The notes beneath the pieces are model-generated. The model had not been told where the DNA came from. It made no database searches and worked only from the letters and a program-made list of their open reading frames with translations. Source: Rhodobacteraceae bacterium HLUCCO18 (GTDB taxonomy: Bacteria; Pseudomonadota; Alphaproteobacteria; Rhodobacterales; Rhodobacteraceae). Taken from it: a DNA stretch of 64,000 nt. Made by a program: the position numbers and the translations under genes. Of this stretch, positions 26,855 through 36,962 are shown one piece after another; the first letter of the stretch is position 1; the number at the start of each line of letters is the position of its first letter. Location of the stretch: NCBI GenBank assembly GCA_001314805.1, contig LJSY01000021.1:1-64000 (forward strand), written 5' to 3'.

Positions 26855-28365
26855 AGATCTACGTTCCCCGCGATGCCGCCGCCAAGGCGCTGGGTGCCGA
26901 GGATGTCGTGCGCGCGCTTGAGGCCGAGGCCGGGGCGCGGGGCGTCTCGGTCGAGATCGTCCGCACCGGCACGCGCGGCATGATCTGGCTGGAACCGCTG
27001 GTCGAGGTGGAGCAGGGCGGCGTGCGCCACGGCTACGGCCCTTTCGCGTCCACGGATGCGGCGGCGCTTTTCGACGGAACGCTCGAAGGCCTCGGTCCGG
27101 TGGAGGAGATCCCGTTCTTCGCCCGCCAGCACCGCCTGACATTCGCCCGCGTGGGGCGGATCGACCCGCTGAGCCTTGCCGATTACGAGGCCCATGGCGG
27201 GTTTGTCGGGCTGCGCCGCGCGCTCGGGATGGACCCTGCCGCCATCGTCGCGGAGGTCAGGGAGAGCGGTCTGCGCGGACGCGGCGGCGCGGGCTTCCCC
27301 ACCGGCATCAAGTGGGAGACGGTGCGCACCGCACCCGGCCCCCGCAAATACATCGTCTGCAACGCCGACGAGGGGGACAGCGGCACCTTCGCCGACCGGA
27401 TGCTGATGGAGGGGGATCCCTTCACGCTGATCGAGGGGATGGCCATCGCAGGCCTCGGGACGGGGGCGGAGCAGGGCTATGTCTATCTGCGCTCGGAATA
27501 CCCCGATGCCATCGAGGTGATGGAGCGCGCCGTCGAGATCGCGCGCGACGCCGGTGTTCTGGGCGATGTCCTGGGCTCGGGCCGCCGCTTCGACATGGAA
27601 ATCCGCGTGGGCGCGGGCGCCTATGTCTGCGGCGAGGAAACCTCGCTTCTGAATTCGCTGGAGGGCAAGCGTGGCGTGGTGCGGGCGAAACCGCCGCTGC
27701 CCGCGCTTGAGGGGTTCCTCGGCCGCCCGACCGTGGTCAACAACGTCATTTCGCTCGCCACCGTGCCGGTGATCTTCGAGAAGGGCGCGGCGCACTACGC
27801 GGCCTTCGGGCAAGGCCGGTCGCGCGGGACCATGCCGTTCCAGATCGCAGGCAACGTGAAACATGGCGGGCTTTTCGAGACGGCCTTCGGCATGCCGCTG
27901 GGGGAACTGGTCGAGGATGTCTGCGGCGGAACCGCGAGCGGGCGCCCGGTGAAGGCGGTGCAGGTGGGCGGGCCGCTCGGCGCCTATTTCGGGACCGCGA
28001 AATTCGACACCACGCTGGGTTACGAGGAATTCGACGGGGCGGGCGGGCTGATCGGGCACGCGGGCGTGGTGGTCTTCGACGACACCGCCGACATGCTAGG
28101 CCTCGCGCGCTTCGCGATGGAGTTCTGCGCCATCGAGAGCTGCGGAAAATGCACGCCCTGCCGCATTGGCGCGGTGCGTGGCGTCGAGACGCTCGACCGG
28201 ATCCGGGCCGGCGACGGCGCGGCGACGGAGCTTCTGGTCGATCTTTGCGACACGATGAAGGACGGATCGCTCTGCGCGCTGGGGGGCTTCACGCCTTATC
28301 CGGTGATGAGCGCGCTGCGCCAGTTCCCCGAGGAATTCGCCTGCGCGCGGGAGGCGGCGGAGTGA
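26851..28365 (+). CDS. fdsB: NAD-dependent formate dehydrogenase beta subunit
   Basis: The protein has 504 residues from the ATG at 26851 (the track start lies inside fdsG). An N-terminal thioredoxin-like region precedes the NuoF-like flavoprotein with the FMN/NAD motif GRGGAGFPTGIKWE and the [4Fe-4S] motif CGKCTPCRIG near the C-terminus. This subunit reduces NAD+ with electrons from formate. It is followed by a 109-base gap with a repeat element before fdsA. Confidence 0.94.
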   Translation: MKIYVPRDAAAKALGAEDVVRALEAEAGARGVSVEIVRTGTRGMIWLEPLVEVEQGGVRHGYGPFASTDAAALFDGTLEGLGPVEEIPFFARQHRLTFARVGRIDPLSLADYEAHGGFVGLRRALGMDPAAIVAEVRESGLRGRGGAGFPTGIKWETVRTAPGPRKYIVCNADEGDSGTFADRMLMEGDPFTLIEGMAIAGLGTGAEQGYVYLRSEYPDAIEVMERAVEIARDAGVLGDVLGSGRRFDMEIRVGAGAYVCGEETSLLNSLEGKRGVVRAKPPLPALEGFLGRPTVVNNVISLATVPVIFEKGAAHYAAFGQGRSRGTMPFQIAGNVKHGGLFETAFGMPLGELVEDVCGGTASGRPVKAVQVGGPLGAYFGTAKFDTTLGYEEFDGAGGLIGHAGVVVFDDTADMLGLARFAMEFCAIESCGKCTPCRIGAVRGVETLDRIRAGDGAATELLVDLCDTMKDGSLCALGGFTPYPVMSALRQFPEEFACAREAAE

Positions 28366-28403
28366 GCGGCCAGCCGGTTTCGACGCCTTCGGCGCCGACC
28401 CGG

Positions 28404-28458
28404 GCGAGGGGGCTTTGCCCCCTCGCGCTCCCCCAGAGGTTTTCTGCCAGAATGAAGA
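28404..28458. repeat. REP-like hairpin plus the TTTTCTGCCAGAATGAAG motif
   Basis: A perfect 10-base-pair hairpin GCGAGGGGGC-TTT-GCCCCCTCGC (28404-28426) is followed by GTTTTCTGCCAGAATGAAG (about 28439-28457). The same kind of motif recurs at 38821-38843, inverted at 38863-38885, and in reduced form at 46997-47020. It lies inside the fds operon between fdsB and fdsA, so it must be transcribed and could affect mRNA stability. Confidence 0.7.
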
Positions 28459-28474
28459 AGCAGGGTTCGGCAAG

Positions 28475-31372
28475 ATGAGAGATTTCGTCATTCCCACCGA
28501 TGACCGCGATATGGGCACGCCCGCGAAGGTCGGCGCGCCCGTCACGCTCAGCATCGACGGCATCGAGGTGACCGTGCCCGAGGGCACCTCTGTGATGCGC
28601 GCGGCCGCCGAGGCCGGCATCCAGGTGCCGAAGCTCTGCGCCACCGACAGCGTGGAGGCCTTCGGCTCCTGTCGGCTTTGCGTCGTCGAGATCGAGGGGC
28701 GGCGCGGCACGCCGGCCTCCTGCACCACACCGGTGGCCGAGGGGATGGTGGTTCATACCCAGGCCGAGAAGGTGAAGAAGGTCCGCAAGGGCGTGATGGA
28801 GCTTTATATTTCCGACCACCCGCTCGACTGCCTGACCTGTGCCGCCAATGGCGATTGCGAGCTGCAGGACATGGCCGGTGTCGTGGGCCTGCGCGACGTG
28901 CGTTACGAGGCGCCGCCCGAAGCGCCGCTCGCCAATCATTTCGCGGCGCGCGACACATCGGGCGAGGCCAATCCCGAATGGCTGCCCAAGGACACGTCCA
29001 ACCCCTATTTCACCTATGACCCGTCGAAATGCATCGTCTGCAGCCGCTGCGTGCGCGCCTGCGAGGAGGTGCAGGGCACCTTCGCGCTGACGATCGAAGG
29101 CCGCGGCTTCGACAGCCGTGTCAGCGCGGGCGGGCCGGGCGACGATTTCCTGTCGTCGGATTGCGTGAGCTGCGGCGCCTGCGTGCAGGCCTGCCCGACC
29201 GCGACGCTGCAGGAGAAATCGGTGATCGAGCTTGGCACGCCCACGCGTTCGGTCGTGACCACCTGCGCCTATTGCGGCGTGGGCTGTTCCTTCAAGGCGG
29301 AACTCAACGGCGACGAGCTGGTGCGCATGGTTCCCTACAAGCACGGCAAGGCGAACCGGGGCCATTCCTGCGTAAAGGGCCGTTTCGCCTGGGGCTATGC
29401 CAACCATGCCGAGCGCATCCTGAACCCGATGATCCGCGAGACGATCGACGAACCGTGGCGCGAGGTCAGCTGGGAGGAGGCGCTGAGCTTTGCCGCCGGC
29501 CGCCTGAAGCGCATCCAGGAGCGTCACGGGCGCAAGTCAGTGGGCGTCATCACCTCGAGCCGCTGCACCAACGAGGAAACCTATCTCGTTCAGAAGCTGA
29601 CGCGCGCGGTGTTCGGCAACAACAACACGGACACCTGCGCGCGGGTCTGCCATTCGCCCACGGGCTACGGGCTGGGCCAGACCTTTGGCACCTCCGCGGG
29701 CACGCAGGATTTCGACAGCGTGATGGCCGCCGACGTGGTCGTGGTGATCGGTGCGAATCCCACGGACGGCCACCCGGTCTTCGCCTCGCGGCTCAAGAAA
29801 CGCCTGCGGGAGGGCGCGAAGCTGATCGTGATCGACCCGCGCCGGATCGACCTGGTGAAATCGGCGCATGTGGAGGCCGCCCATCACCTGCCGCTTCGGC
29901 CCGGCACGAACGTGGCTGTCGTCACGGCGCTGGCCCATGTGATCGTGACCGAAAAGCTTTATGACGAGGCGTTCATCCGGGACCGTTGCGACTGGGACGA
30001 GTTCGAGGAATACGCCGAGTTCGTCTCGGACCTGCGCCATTCCCCCGAGATGACGGAGATGCAGACCGGCGTTCCGGCGGAGGAGCTTCGCGCCGCAGCG
30101 CGCCTCTATGCGACCGGCGGAAATGGCGCGATCTACTACGGGCTTGGCGTGACGGAGCATTCCCAGGGCTCCACCACCGTGATGGGTATCGCCAACCTCG
30201 CCATGCTGACCGGCAATATCGGACGCGACGGGGTGGGGGTGAACCCGCTTCGTGGCCAGAACAACGTGCAGGGCTCCTGCGACATGGGGAGCTTTCCCCA
30301 TGAGCTGCCGGGCTATCGCCACGTGAAGAACGCCGATGTGCGCGCGATCTTCGAGAACGCCTGGGGCGTGGAGATCGACCCGGAACCGGGCCTGCGCATT
30401 CCCAACATGCTGGATGCCGCCGTGGCAGGCCAGTTCAAGGGGCTCTACTGCCAGGGTGAGGATATCCTGCAATCGGATCCCGATACGAAGCATGTGGCCG
30501 CCGGCCTTGCGGCGATGGAGTGCGTCATCGTCCATGACCTCTTCCTGAACGAGACCGCGAATTACGCGCATGTCTTCCTGCCGGGTTCCACCTTCCTCGA
30601 AAAGGACGGGACCTTCACCAATGCCGAGCGGCGGATCAACCGCGTGCGCAAGGTGATGGCGCCAAGGAACGGCTATGCCGACTGGGAGATCACCCAGATG
30701 CTCGCCCGCGCGATGGGGGCCGATTGGCACTACACCCATCCTGCCCAGATCATGGAGGAGATCGCGGCGACGACACCCTCCTTCGCGGGCGTGACCTACG
30801 ATCTTCTGGAAGACGTCGGCTCCGTCCAGTGGCCCTGCAACGAGGCGACGCCCGAGGGTTCGCCCATCATGCATGTGGACGGGTTCGTGCGTGGCAAGGG
30901 CCGTCTGATGATCACCGAATACGTGGCCACGGATGAGCGCACCGGCCCGCGTTTTCCGCTGTTGCTGACGACGGGGCGCATCCTCAGCCAGTACAACGTG
31001 GGCGCCCAGACGCGGCGCACGGCCAATACCGTCTGGCACCAGGAGGACGTGCTGGAGGTCCATCCCCATGATGCGGAGCTGCGCGGCATCAAGGAGGGCG
31101 ACTGGGTCAGGCTCGCCTCGCGTTCGGGCGAGACGGCGCTGCGCGCGACGCTGACCGACCGCGTGAGCCCGGGCGTGGTCTACACCACCTTCCACCATCC
31201 CGGTACGCAGGCCAATGTCATCACCACGGACTATTCCGACTGGGCCACCAACTGCCCGGAATACAAGGTGACGGCGGTGCAGGTGTCGCTCTCGAACGGG
31301 CCCACGGACTGGCAGAAGGACTACGCCGCGCAGGCGGAACGCGCGCGGCGGGTGCTTCCGGCGGCGGAATGA
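28475..31372 (+). CDS. fdsA: NAD-dependent formate dehydrogenase alpha subunit (molybdenum/tungsten)
   Basis: The protein has 965 residues from the ATG at 28475. The N-terminal ferredoxin region carries clusters in GSCRLC, CLTCAANGDC, CIVCSRCVRAC and CVSCGACVQAC. The catalytic part then begins with the [4Fe-4S] motif CAYCGVGC. The metal-binding residue is cysteine, not selenocysteine, in ARVCHSPTG (about residue 392). It oxidises formate to CO2 at a bis-molybdopterin-guanine-dinucleotide centre. Its stop overlaps the fdhD start (ATGA). Confidence 0.95.
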   Translation: MRDFVIPTDDRDMGTPAKVGAPVTLSIDGIEVTVPEGTSVMRAAAEAGIQVPKLCATDSVEAFGSCRLCVVEIEGRRGTPASCTTPVAEGMVVHTQAEKVKKVRKGVMELYISDHPLDCLTCAANGDCELQDMAGVVGLRDVRYEAPPEAPLANHFAARDTSGEANPEWLPKDTSNPYFTYDPSKCIVCSRCVRACEEVQGTFALTIEGRGFDSRVSAGGPGDDFLSSDCVSCGACVQACPTATLQEKSVIELGTPTRSVVTTCAYCGVGCSFKAELNGDELVRMVPYKHGKANRGHSCVKGRFAWGYANHAERILNPMIRETIDEPWREVSWEEALSFAAGRLKRIQERHGRKSVGVITSSRCTNEETYLVQKLTRAVFGNNNTDTCARVCHSPTGYGLGQTFGTSAGTQDFDSVMAADVVVVIGANPTDGHPVFASRLKKRLREGAKLIVIDPRRIDLVKSAHVEAAHHLPLRPGTNVAVVTALAHVIVTEKLYDEAFIRDRCDWDEFEEYAEFVSDLRHSPEMTEMQTGVPAEELRAAARLYATGGNGAIYYGLGVTEHSQGSTTVMGIANLAMLTGNIGRDGVGVNPLRGQNNVQGSCDMGSFPHELPGYRHVKNADVRAIFENAWGVEIDPEPGLRIPNMLDAAVAGQFKGLYCQGEDILQSDPDTKHVAAGLAAMECVIVHDLFLNETANYAHVFLPGSTFLEKDGTFTNAERRINRVRKVMAPRNGYADWEITQMLARAMGADWHYTHPAQIMEEIAATTPSFAGVTYDLLEDVGSVQWPCNEATPEGSPIMHVDGFVRGKGRLMITEYVATDERTGPRFPLLLTTGRILSQYNVGAQTRRTANTVWHQEDVLEVHPHDAELRGIKEGDWVRLASRSGETALRATLTDRVSPGVVYTTFHHPGTQANVITTDYSDWATNCPEYKVTAVQVSLSNGPTDWQKDYAAQAERARRVLPAAE

Positions 31373-32202
31373 AGGCGCGGCCGGATATCGCGCGGGTGGC
31401 TACCGGCGCCCGGGGGCTGGCCCATCTGGGTGCGGAGCGGCGGGAGATCACGCGCGCGCTTCCCGAGGAGACGCCGGTCGCGATCACCGTGAACGGTTCT
31501 ACCCAGGCGGTGATGATGGCGAGCCCGGCGGACATCGAGGATTTCGCGACGGGCTTCGCGCTGAGCGAGGGGATCGTCGAAAGCCTCGCCGAGATCGAGA
31601 GCGTCGAGGCGCTCGAGATCGAGGGAGGGATCGAGGCGCGGCTCTGGCTGGACGACGCGCGCGCCGAGGCGCTTGGCGAGCGTCGCCGCGCGATGCTGGG
31701 GCCGGTGGGTTGCGGCCTTTGCGGCATCGACAGCCTCGCGCAGGCGATGCGCCCCTTGCCCGAGGTGCCGGATGGCGCAGATTTCGACGTGGCCGAGATC
31801 GCGGGGGCGGGCGACGGCTTGCGCGCCCATCAGCCGATGCACGACCTGACGCGCGCGGTCCACGCGGCGGGCTTCCTGCAGCCGGGGCAGGGGATCACCC
31901 ACGCGCGGGAGGATGTCGGCCGGCACAACGCGCTCGACAAGCTGATCGGGGCGCTTGCGCGGGATGGGATCTCGGCGACCGGCGGCGCCTTCGTCATGAC
32001 CAGCCGCGTTTCCGTGGACATCGTCCAGAAGGCCGCGATGGCGGGGGTGGGAACCATCGTCTCGGTCTCGGCGCCCACCGCGCACGCGCTGCGGCTGGCC
32101 GAGCAGGCAGGCCTCACGCTGGCCGCCTTCGCCCGCGCCGGGCGGGTCGAGGTTTTCTGTCACCCCCGCAGGATCATGGAGAGCGAAAGCGATGTCGCCT
32201 GA
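31369..32202 (+). CDS. fdhD: Formate dehydrogenase sulfurtransferase FdhD/FdsC
   Basis: This 277-residue protein has the FdhD motifs CGLCG (sulfur-transfer cysteines) and AREDVGRHNALDKL. It transfers sulfur to the molybdenum cofactor before it enters FdsA and is called FdsC in fds operons. The gene is overlapped at both ends: ATGA with fdsA and 11 bases with fdsD. Confidence 0.93.
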   Translation: MKARPDIARVATGARGLAHLGAERREITRALPEETPVAITVNGSTQAVMMASPADIEDFATGFALSEGIVESLAEIESVEALEIEGGIEARLWLDDARAEALGERRRAMLGPVGCGLCGIDSLAQAMRPLPEVPDGADFDVAEIAGAGDGLRAHQPMHDLTRAVHAAGFLQPGQGITHAREDVGRHNALDKLIGALARDGISATGGAFVMTSRVSVDIVQKAAMAGVGTIVSVSAPTAHALRLAEQAGLTLAAFARAGRVEVFCHPRRIMESESDVA

Positions 32203-32398
32203 GAAACTCGTGCGCATGGCCAACCAGATCGCCACCTTCTTCGCCAGCCAGCCGGGAACGGACCAGGCCGAGCGCGTGGCGGCGCATCTCAAGGACTTCT
32301 GGGGTCCGGAGATGCGGTCGGAGCTCAAGAGCTACGTGGCCGCCGGTCACGGTGGCGATGTCGACGAGCTCGTCGTCCGGGCGCTGCCGCTGATCTGA
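32192..32398 (+). CDS. fdsD: Formate dehydrogenase delta subunit
   Basis: This 68-residue protein is typical of FdsD: LVRMANQIATFFASQPG at the start, and HLKDFWGPEMR in the middle. FdsD supports FdsA maturation together with FdsC. It closes the five-gene fds operon. The convergent efflux adaptor gene begins 48 bases downstream on the other strand. Confidence 0.92.
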   Translation: MSPEKLVRMANQIATFFASQPGTDQAERVAAHLKDFWGPEMRSELKSYVAAGHGGDVDELVVRALPLI

Positions 32399-32446
32399 GG
32401 ACGAGGACCTTTCGACGGGTCGTCCTGTCCCGGCCTCATCCCGGCC

Positions 32447-33658
32447 CTACATCGCGTCGCGATCAACGATCGTAACCCCGTCGGTGACCGTGTCGCCGGG
32501 ATGGGTGACGATGCGGTCGCCTTCCTCCAGCCCGTCGAGGATCTGCGCCCGTCGCGCGGCGCGCTCGCCCAGCGCGACGATGCGCTCGCGCGCCACGCCG
32601 TCCTCGGCGACGAACACCGCCCAATCCTCACCCCGCCGGAACAGCGCGCCCAGCGGCACCTGAAGTGCGTCGTCGCTTTCCCATTCCACGATCCGCAGGA
32701 ACACCGCGAAGCCATGGCCCAGCCCCGGCCTTTCCCCGGGCGGGGTCTCGATCTCGAAGATCGCATCCACGCGCTGTTCCTCGATACCCAGCGCCGAGAC
32801 CCGCGTCACCGCCGCCGGTTCGATCCGGGTCAGCACGGCCTGAAGCGGATCGGGCCCGCCCCAGCGTTCGACCATGGCGCGTGTTCCCGGACCGATGCGC
32901 ACGGCATCCGAGGACAGAAGGTCGGACACGATCTCGAGGTCCGCCGGGTCGCCCACGGTCACCAGCGGCGCGCCGGCCTGCACGGGATGCTCGGAGATGG
33001 TCGCGATGGACAGCACGACCCCGTCGCTGGGCGCGCGCAGCTCGACACAGCAATCCTCCGTCGCCGAGGCACTGCCGCCAGGCCGGACAAGGGCGGCCTC
33101 GGCGCGTTCCAGCGAGCCTTCGGACATGGCGACGCGCGACTGCGCCGCGGCCACGGCCGCTTCGGCCACGGCAAGGCTCTGGGTCGCGGTTTCCATTTGG
33201 GTGACCGTCGTGACGCCGCGGTCCATGAGCGTCTGTGTGCGGTCGAACTGGAGGCGGGCAAAGGCCTCTTCCTCCTCGGCGCGGCGCATCTCGGAGCGCG
33301 CCACGTCGAGGGCGGCGCGCGCCTCGGCCTCGCTTGCCTCGGCCTGCGCCCGGCTGCGCGCGTCCAGAAGCGAGGGGCTGAGCGGCTCGACACGCGCGAC
33401 CACGGTCTCTCCCGCCACCACGGGGTCGCCCACGGAAACGGGCGCGCGGCGCGCCGTGCCGGCGATGGGGCTGGCCACTTCGTAGATATCGCGGATGCGT
33501 GTCTGGCCGTCGGCGTCTATGGTCACGCGCAGGGGGCCACGCTCCACCGTCACAAGGTCCACCGGCACCGGATCGTCGCGAAAGGCCACGTAGGAAAGCC
33601 CCCCGATCAGCGCGACGCCGGCCAGCGCCAGACCCACGGTCCGTGTGTTCCAAACCAT
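32447..33658 (-). CDS. HlyD/MacA-like periplasmic adaptor of an export ABC system
   Basis: The protein has 403 residues from the ATG at 33658 (GAGGTCA upstream); the track start adds 64 residues of Arg-rich non-coding sequence. One N-terminal membrane anchor (TVGLALAGVALIGGLSYVAF) is followed by a lipoyl/barrel-sandwich part, a long alpha hairpin rich in Ala, Glu and Arg, and a beta-barrel domain. It links the inner-membrane ABC pump to an outer-membrane channel. It is the last gene of the unit ATPase, permease, adaptor, with only five bases between it and the permease gene. Confidence 0.85.
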   Translation of the reverse strand: MVWNTRTVGLALAGVALIGGLSYVAFRDDPVPVDLVTVERGPLRVTIDADGQTRIRDIYEVASPIAGTARRAPVSVGDPVVAGETVVARVEPLSPSLLDARSRAQAEASEAEARAALDVARSEMRRAEEEEAFARLQFDRTQTLMDRGVTTVTQMETATQSLAVAEAAVAAAQSRVAMSEGSLERAEAALVRPGGSASATEDCCVELRAPSDGVVLSIATISEHPVQAGAPLVTVGDPADLEIVSDLLSSDAVRIGPGTRAMVERWGGPDPLQAVLTRIEPAAVTRVSALGIEEQRVDAIFEIETPPGERPGLGHGFAVFLRIVEWESDDALQVPLGALFRRGEDWAVFVAEDGVARERIVALGERAARRAQILDGLEEGDRIVTHPGDTVTDGVTIVDRDAM

Positions 33659-33663
33659 TGACC

Positions 33664-36021
33664 TCACTCCCTCGTTTTCATGACGGCCACCAGATTCATC
33701 CGGTCGATCCGGCGCCGAACCAGCAGAACCGAGGCGAGGCTCGTGGCCAGCACGACAAGGCTGGCGCGCGCGAAGATCTCGGGCTCCAGCACCAGCGGGA
33801 TCGCGTAGAGATCGGACGAAAAGCTGTTCGACAGGGCAACGGCGATCCACGCGCCCAGCACCCAGCCCAGCGGCTGAGCGAGGATGGCAAGGAGCATCAT
33901 CTCGCCCACCAGCACCGAGGACACCTCGGCCCGGCTGAAGCCGAGGATGCGCAGGCTCGCCAGTTCGCGGGCGCGTTCGCTCATCTGGATGCGCGCGCCG
34001 TTATAGGCCACGCCGATCGTGATCAGGATGGCGATCGCGGCATAAACCCCGTTCACCACGACGATGTTCTGGCTGATCGTGTCCTCGAAGGCGCGCCGGT
34101 TCTCCGTCATCATGATCAGCCCCGACAGCGCCGGCGTGTCCTGCAGGGCCGCGTGCAGGTCAGGCAGCCCATCGGGGTCGATCAGGACATTGACCACCGA
34201 CATCTGCGGCGCGCGCCGGAACTGCCGGTCGAGAAAGTCGATATCGGCATAGGCGCCAAGGCCGAGATACTGTTCCACGAGGCCGGTGACGGTCAGCGCG
34301 TGGGTCTCGCGCAGGCCGGTCATGAACTCCACCTCGACCCTGTCGCCCACGCCCAGCTCCAGATCCTCGGCAAGCCGTTCGGACAGAAGGATACCGCCGG
34401 GCGGGGCCGTGATGGCCGACCCGTCGGCGCCGATCACCCGGCTCAGCGTGGCGTCGGGCGGGCGCGCCTCGAGCGAGACGCGCTTTTCGCGCGGGCCGTT
34501 GCGCAGCGTGGCGGCATGGAACTGTTGCGGTTCCACCTGGATCACGCCGGGCAGGCGCGCGATCTCGGGCAGCGCATCGCGCGGCATGTCCTGGGAAAAG
34601 AGGATCATCGCGTCACCCCGGTAGGACTGGTTGAACGCGAGGTCGATGATGTGGTTGAGCGAGCCGTTCATGGACCCCGCCGCGATGATCGAGGAGGTCG
34701 CGGCCCCCAGCCCCGCCGCCGTCAGGAAACTGCGGACGGGCCAGCGGATCAGGCTGCGCAGCACCATGATCGTGGTCTGGCGCAGCCGCAGCGCCGCCAT
34801 CAGCCGGTCGATCGCGGTGCGGCGGAACATCGGCGGGGCGGGCGGCTGCATCGCCACGGCAGGCGCAAGACGTGCGGCCATGAGCGCCGCGCGCGCCGCC
34901 CCCAGCATCGTCGTCAGCAGCGCCGCGAGCCCGGAGATCGCGTAAACCCATGTCGGCACGCGAAAGATCAGGTAGGGGAAATCGAAGAACCGCGCGTATT
35001 GCCACGCCATCGTGCGCGCGAGGATCGTGCCGAGGCCCCATCCGATCGCCACGCCGAGGACCGCGATCATCGCGGCGAGCAGCAGGTAGTGCAGGCAGAC
35101 CTCGACATCGGAATAGCCCAATGCCTTCAGCAGCCCGATCTCGGACCGGTCAAGCGCCACGATCCGGCTCATGACCATGCCCACGAGGAAGGCGGAGATG
35201 GCGAAGAAGATCGGCGGGACGACCATCGCCATGCCCTGCAACTGCTCGATCTCGGCGCTCACGAAACTGTCCGAGACCTGGCTTGACCGGTCATAGGCGC
35301 CAAGCCCGCCATAGGGGTCTAGCAGCGTGTCGAGCGCCTCCATCACCGTTTCCGGCACCGCGTCGGCGCTGATCGCGAGCGACAGGTGATTGAACGCGCC
35401 CTCCATGTCGAAGCTGGCCGCGACGCTGGCCTCGGTCATCCACAATATGCCGTAGCCCTCGTTGTCGGGCATCAGCGCGCCGGGACCGATCGTGTAGATG
35501 AACTCCGGGCTCATCGCCGTGCCGGTGATCGTCAGCGCGCGACGCTGGCCGTTGATATTGGCATGGAACACGTCGCCCACGTCAAAGCCGTTGGCCTCGG
35601 CGAAGGCGGTGGTCACCATCACGTCGTCGCCATCAAGCGGATAGGTCCCGGTCCGCAGCACCGGCACGTTCAGAAGCGGGTCGTTGCTGGCCGGCCAGGA
35701 CAGGATCTGGCCCATCGCCACCTCCACCCGGTCCGGCAGATCGAGGATGGCCGATCCTTGCACGCGCGGCTCGGCGGCATAGACGCCCGAGATCTCCAGG
35801 ATGTCGGGCAGAAGCGTCAGCGGCGCGCGGCTTGTGTCGGTGAAGATATCCGCGAACCTGTTGCGCTCGTAATAGGCGTCGCGCGTGTCGGTCAGGGCCG
35901 CGTTCATTCCGAAAGCGGTCAGCAGGATCGCGACGCCGCAGGCCAGCACCACGGCGATGGCCAGCCCCTGAACCCAGAGCCTGCCGAAATCGCGCATGAG
36001 TTTCTTGTCGAGCGCCTGCAT
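33664..36021 (-). CDS. FtsX-like ABC transporter permease
   Basis: This 785-residue membrane protein has an N-terminal helix (LWVQGLAIAVVLACGVAILL), a large periplasmic domain, a first FtsX bundle at about 260-420, a second periplasmic domain, and a second FtsX bundle near the C-terminus (about 660-780). The double-FtsX layout is that of large MacB/LolC-relative exporters. It works with the ATPase six bases upstream and the adaptor five bases downstream. The substrate is unknown. Confidence 0.88.
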   Translation of the reverse strand: MQALDKKLMRDFGRLWVQGLAIAVVLACGVAILLTAFGMNAALTDTRDAYYERNRFADIFTDTSRAPLTLLPDILEISGVYAAEPRVQGSAILDLPDRVEVAMGQILSWPASNDPLLNVPVLRTGTYPLDGDDVMVTTAFAEANGFDVGDVFHANINGQRRALTITGTAMSPEFIYTIGPGALMPDNEGYGILWMTEASVAASFDMEGAFNHLSLAISADAVPETVMEALDTLLDPYGGLGAYDRSSQVSDSFVSAEIEQLQGMAMVVPPIFFAISAFLVGMVMSRIVALDRSEIGLLKALGYSDVEVCLHYLLLAAMIAVLGVAIGWGLGTILARTMAWQYARFFDFPYLIFRVPTWVYAISGLAALLTTMLGAARAALMAARLAPAVAMQPPAPPMFRRTAIDRLMAALRLRQTTIMVLRSLIRWPVRSFLTAAGLGAATSSIIAAGSMNGSLNHIIDLAFNQSYRGDAMILFSQDMPRDALPEIARLPGVIQVEPQQFHAATLRNGPREKRVSLEARPPDATLSRVIGADGSAITAPPGGILLSERLAEDLELGVGDRVEVEFMTGLRETHALTVTGLVEQYLGLGAYADIDFLDRQFRRAPQMSVVNVLIDPDGLPDLHAALQDTPALSGLIMMTENRRAFEDTISQNIVVVNGVYAAIAILITIGVAYNGARIQMSERARELASLRILGFSRAEVSSVLVGEMMLLAILAQPLGWVLGAWIAVALSNSFSSDLYAIPLVLEPEIFARASLVVLATSLASVLLVRRRIDRMNLVAVMKTRE

Positions 36022-36027
36022 CCGCTG

Positions 36028-36735
36028 TCACCACGAGATTTCATGCGGGGCGACGCGGGTCTCGTTGACCTCGACGCCCTCGATGCCGCCATCGGCGAAG
36101 AAGATGACACGATGCGCCATGGCCCGGATACCCGCGTTATGGGTGATCACGACCGTGGAGGTGCCAAGCGTGTCGTTGATCTCCTTGAGCACCTCGAGCA
36201 CCTGCACGCCGGTCTTGCTGTCGAGCGCGCCCGTGGGCTCGTCGCAGAGCAGAACCTCGGGCCGTTTCGCGATGGCCCGCGCGATGGCGACGCGCTGCTG
36301 CTCGCCCCCCGAAAGCTCGGCCGGGAAATGGTCGACGCGGTGGCTCAGCCCGACCATCTCCAGCGCCTCGGCGGGCGGCATCGGGTCGGGGGCCACGTCG
36401 GTGACGAGCTGCACGTTCTCGCGCGCGCTCAGCGAGGGGACGAGATTGTAGAACTGGAAGACGAAACCCACGTGATCGCGACGGTAGCGCGTCAGCGCCC
36501 GGTCGCCGAGGTCGGTGAGTTCCAGGTCGCGAAACCACACGCGCCCGGCGCTGGCATGGTCGAGCCCGCCGAGGATGTTCAGAAGGGTCGATTTCCCCGA
36601 GCCCGACGCGCCGAGCAGCACCGCAAGCTCGCCCGCGTAAAGCTCGAGGTCTACGCCGGCCAGCGCATGGACCTGCACCCCGCCGGTGTCGTAGGTCTTG
36701 CGCAGGTCCTCGGTGCGGAACACGAACTGCACCAT
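36028..36735 (-). CDS. ABC transporter ATP-binding protein (LolD/MacB family)
   Basis: The protein has 235 residues from the ATG at 36735 (GGAGG upstream); the longer track frame is unlikely. It has Walker [10 protein letters not shown], signature [14 protein letters not shown] and Walker [14 protein letters not shown]. It powers the FtsX-like permease encoded next. It is the first gene of a three-gene operon on the minus strand, divergent from the dehydratase. Confidence 0.93.
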   Translation of the reverse strand: MVQFVFRTEDLRKTYDTGGVQVHALAGVDLELYAGELAVLLGASGSGKSTLLNILGGLDHASAGRVWFRDLELTDLGDRALTRYRRDHVGFVFQFYNLVPSLSARENVQLVTDVAPDPMPPAEALEMVGLSHRVDHFPAELSGGEQQRVAIARAIAKRPEVLLCDEPTGALDSKTGVQVLEVLKEINDTLGTSTVVITHNAGIRAMAHRVIFFADGGIEGVEVNETRVAPHEISW

Positions 36736-36827
36736 TGCGGTCACCTCCGGTTGCCCATGTCGCAGATTTCGCACGGGCGCGGATTGATCTGGCTCAACGC
36801 CTGCGGGCGTCGGGAAACGCGTGGGGC

Positions 36828-36882
36828 CGTTTTCCAAGGGAAAACGTGCCGGAAATCGTGTGATTTCCGCGCCCTTGAGACC
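36828..36882. repeat. Double hairpin followed by CCCTTGAGACC, copy 1
   Basis: Two hairpins, CGTTTTCC-AAG-GGAAAACG (36828-36846) and GGAAATC-GTGT-GATTTCC (36851-36868), are followed by GCGCCCTTGAGACC (36869-36882). The second hairpin and the tail match a second site at 52283-52313. It lies 80 bases before the dehydratase start codon and may be its leader. Confidence 0.55.
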
Positions 36883-36962
36883 TGCCGCGAAATCCTGTTT
36901 GGTCGGCCCCGTGCGGTCGGCCGGAGAGGCACGGGCCGCGCCCCACGAAAGGCCCCGTTGCA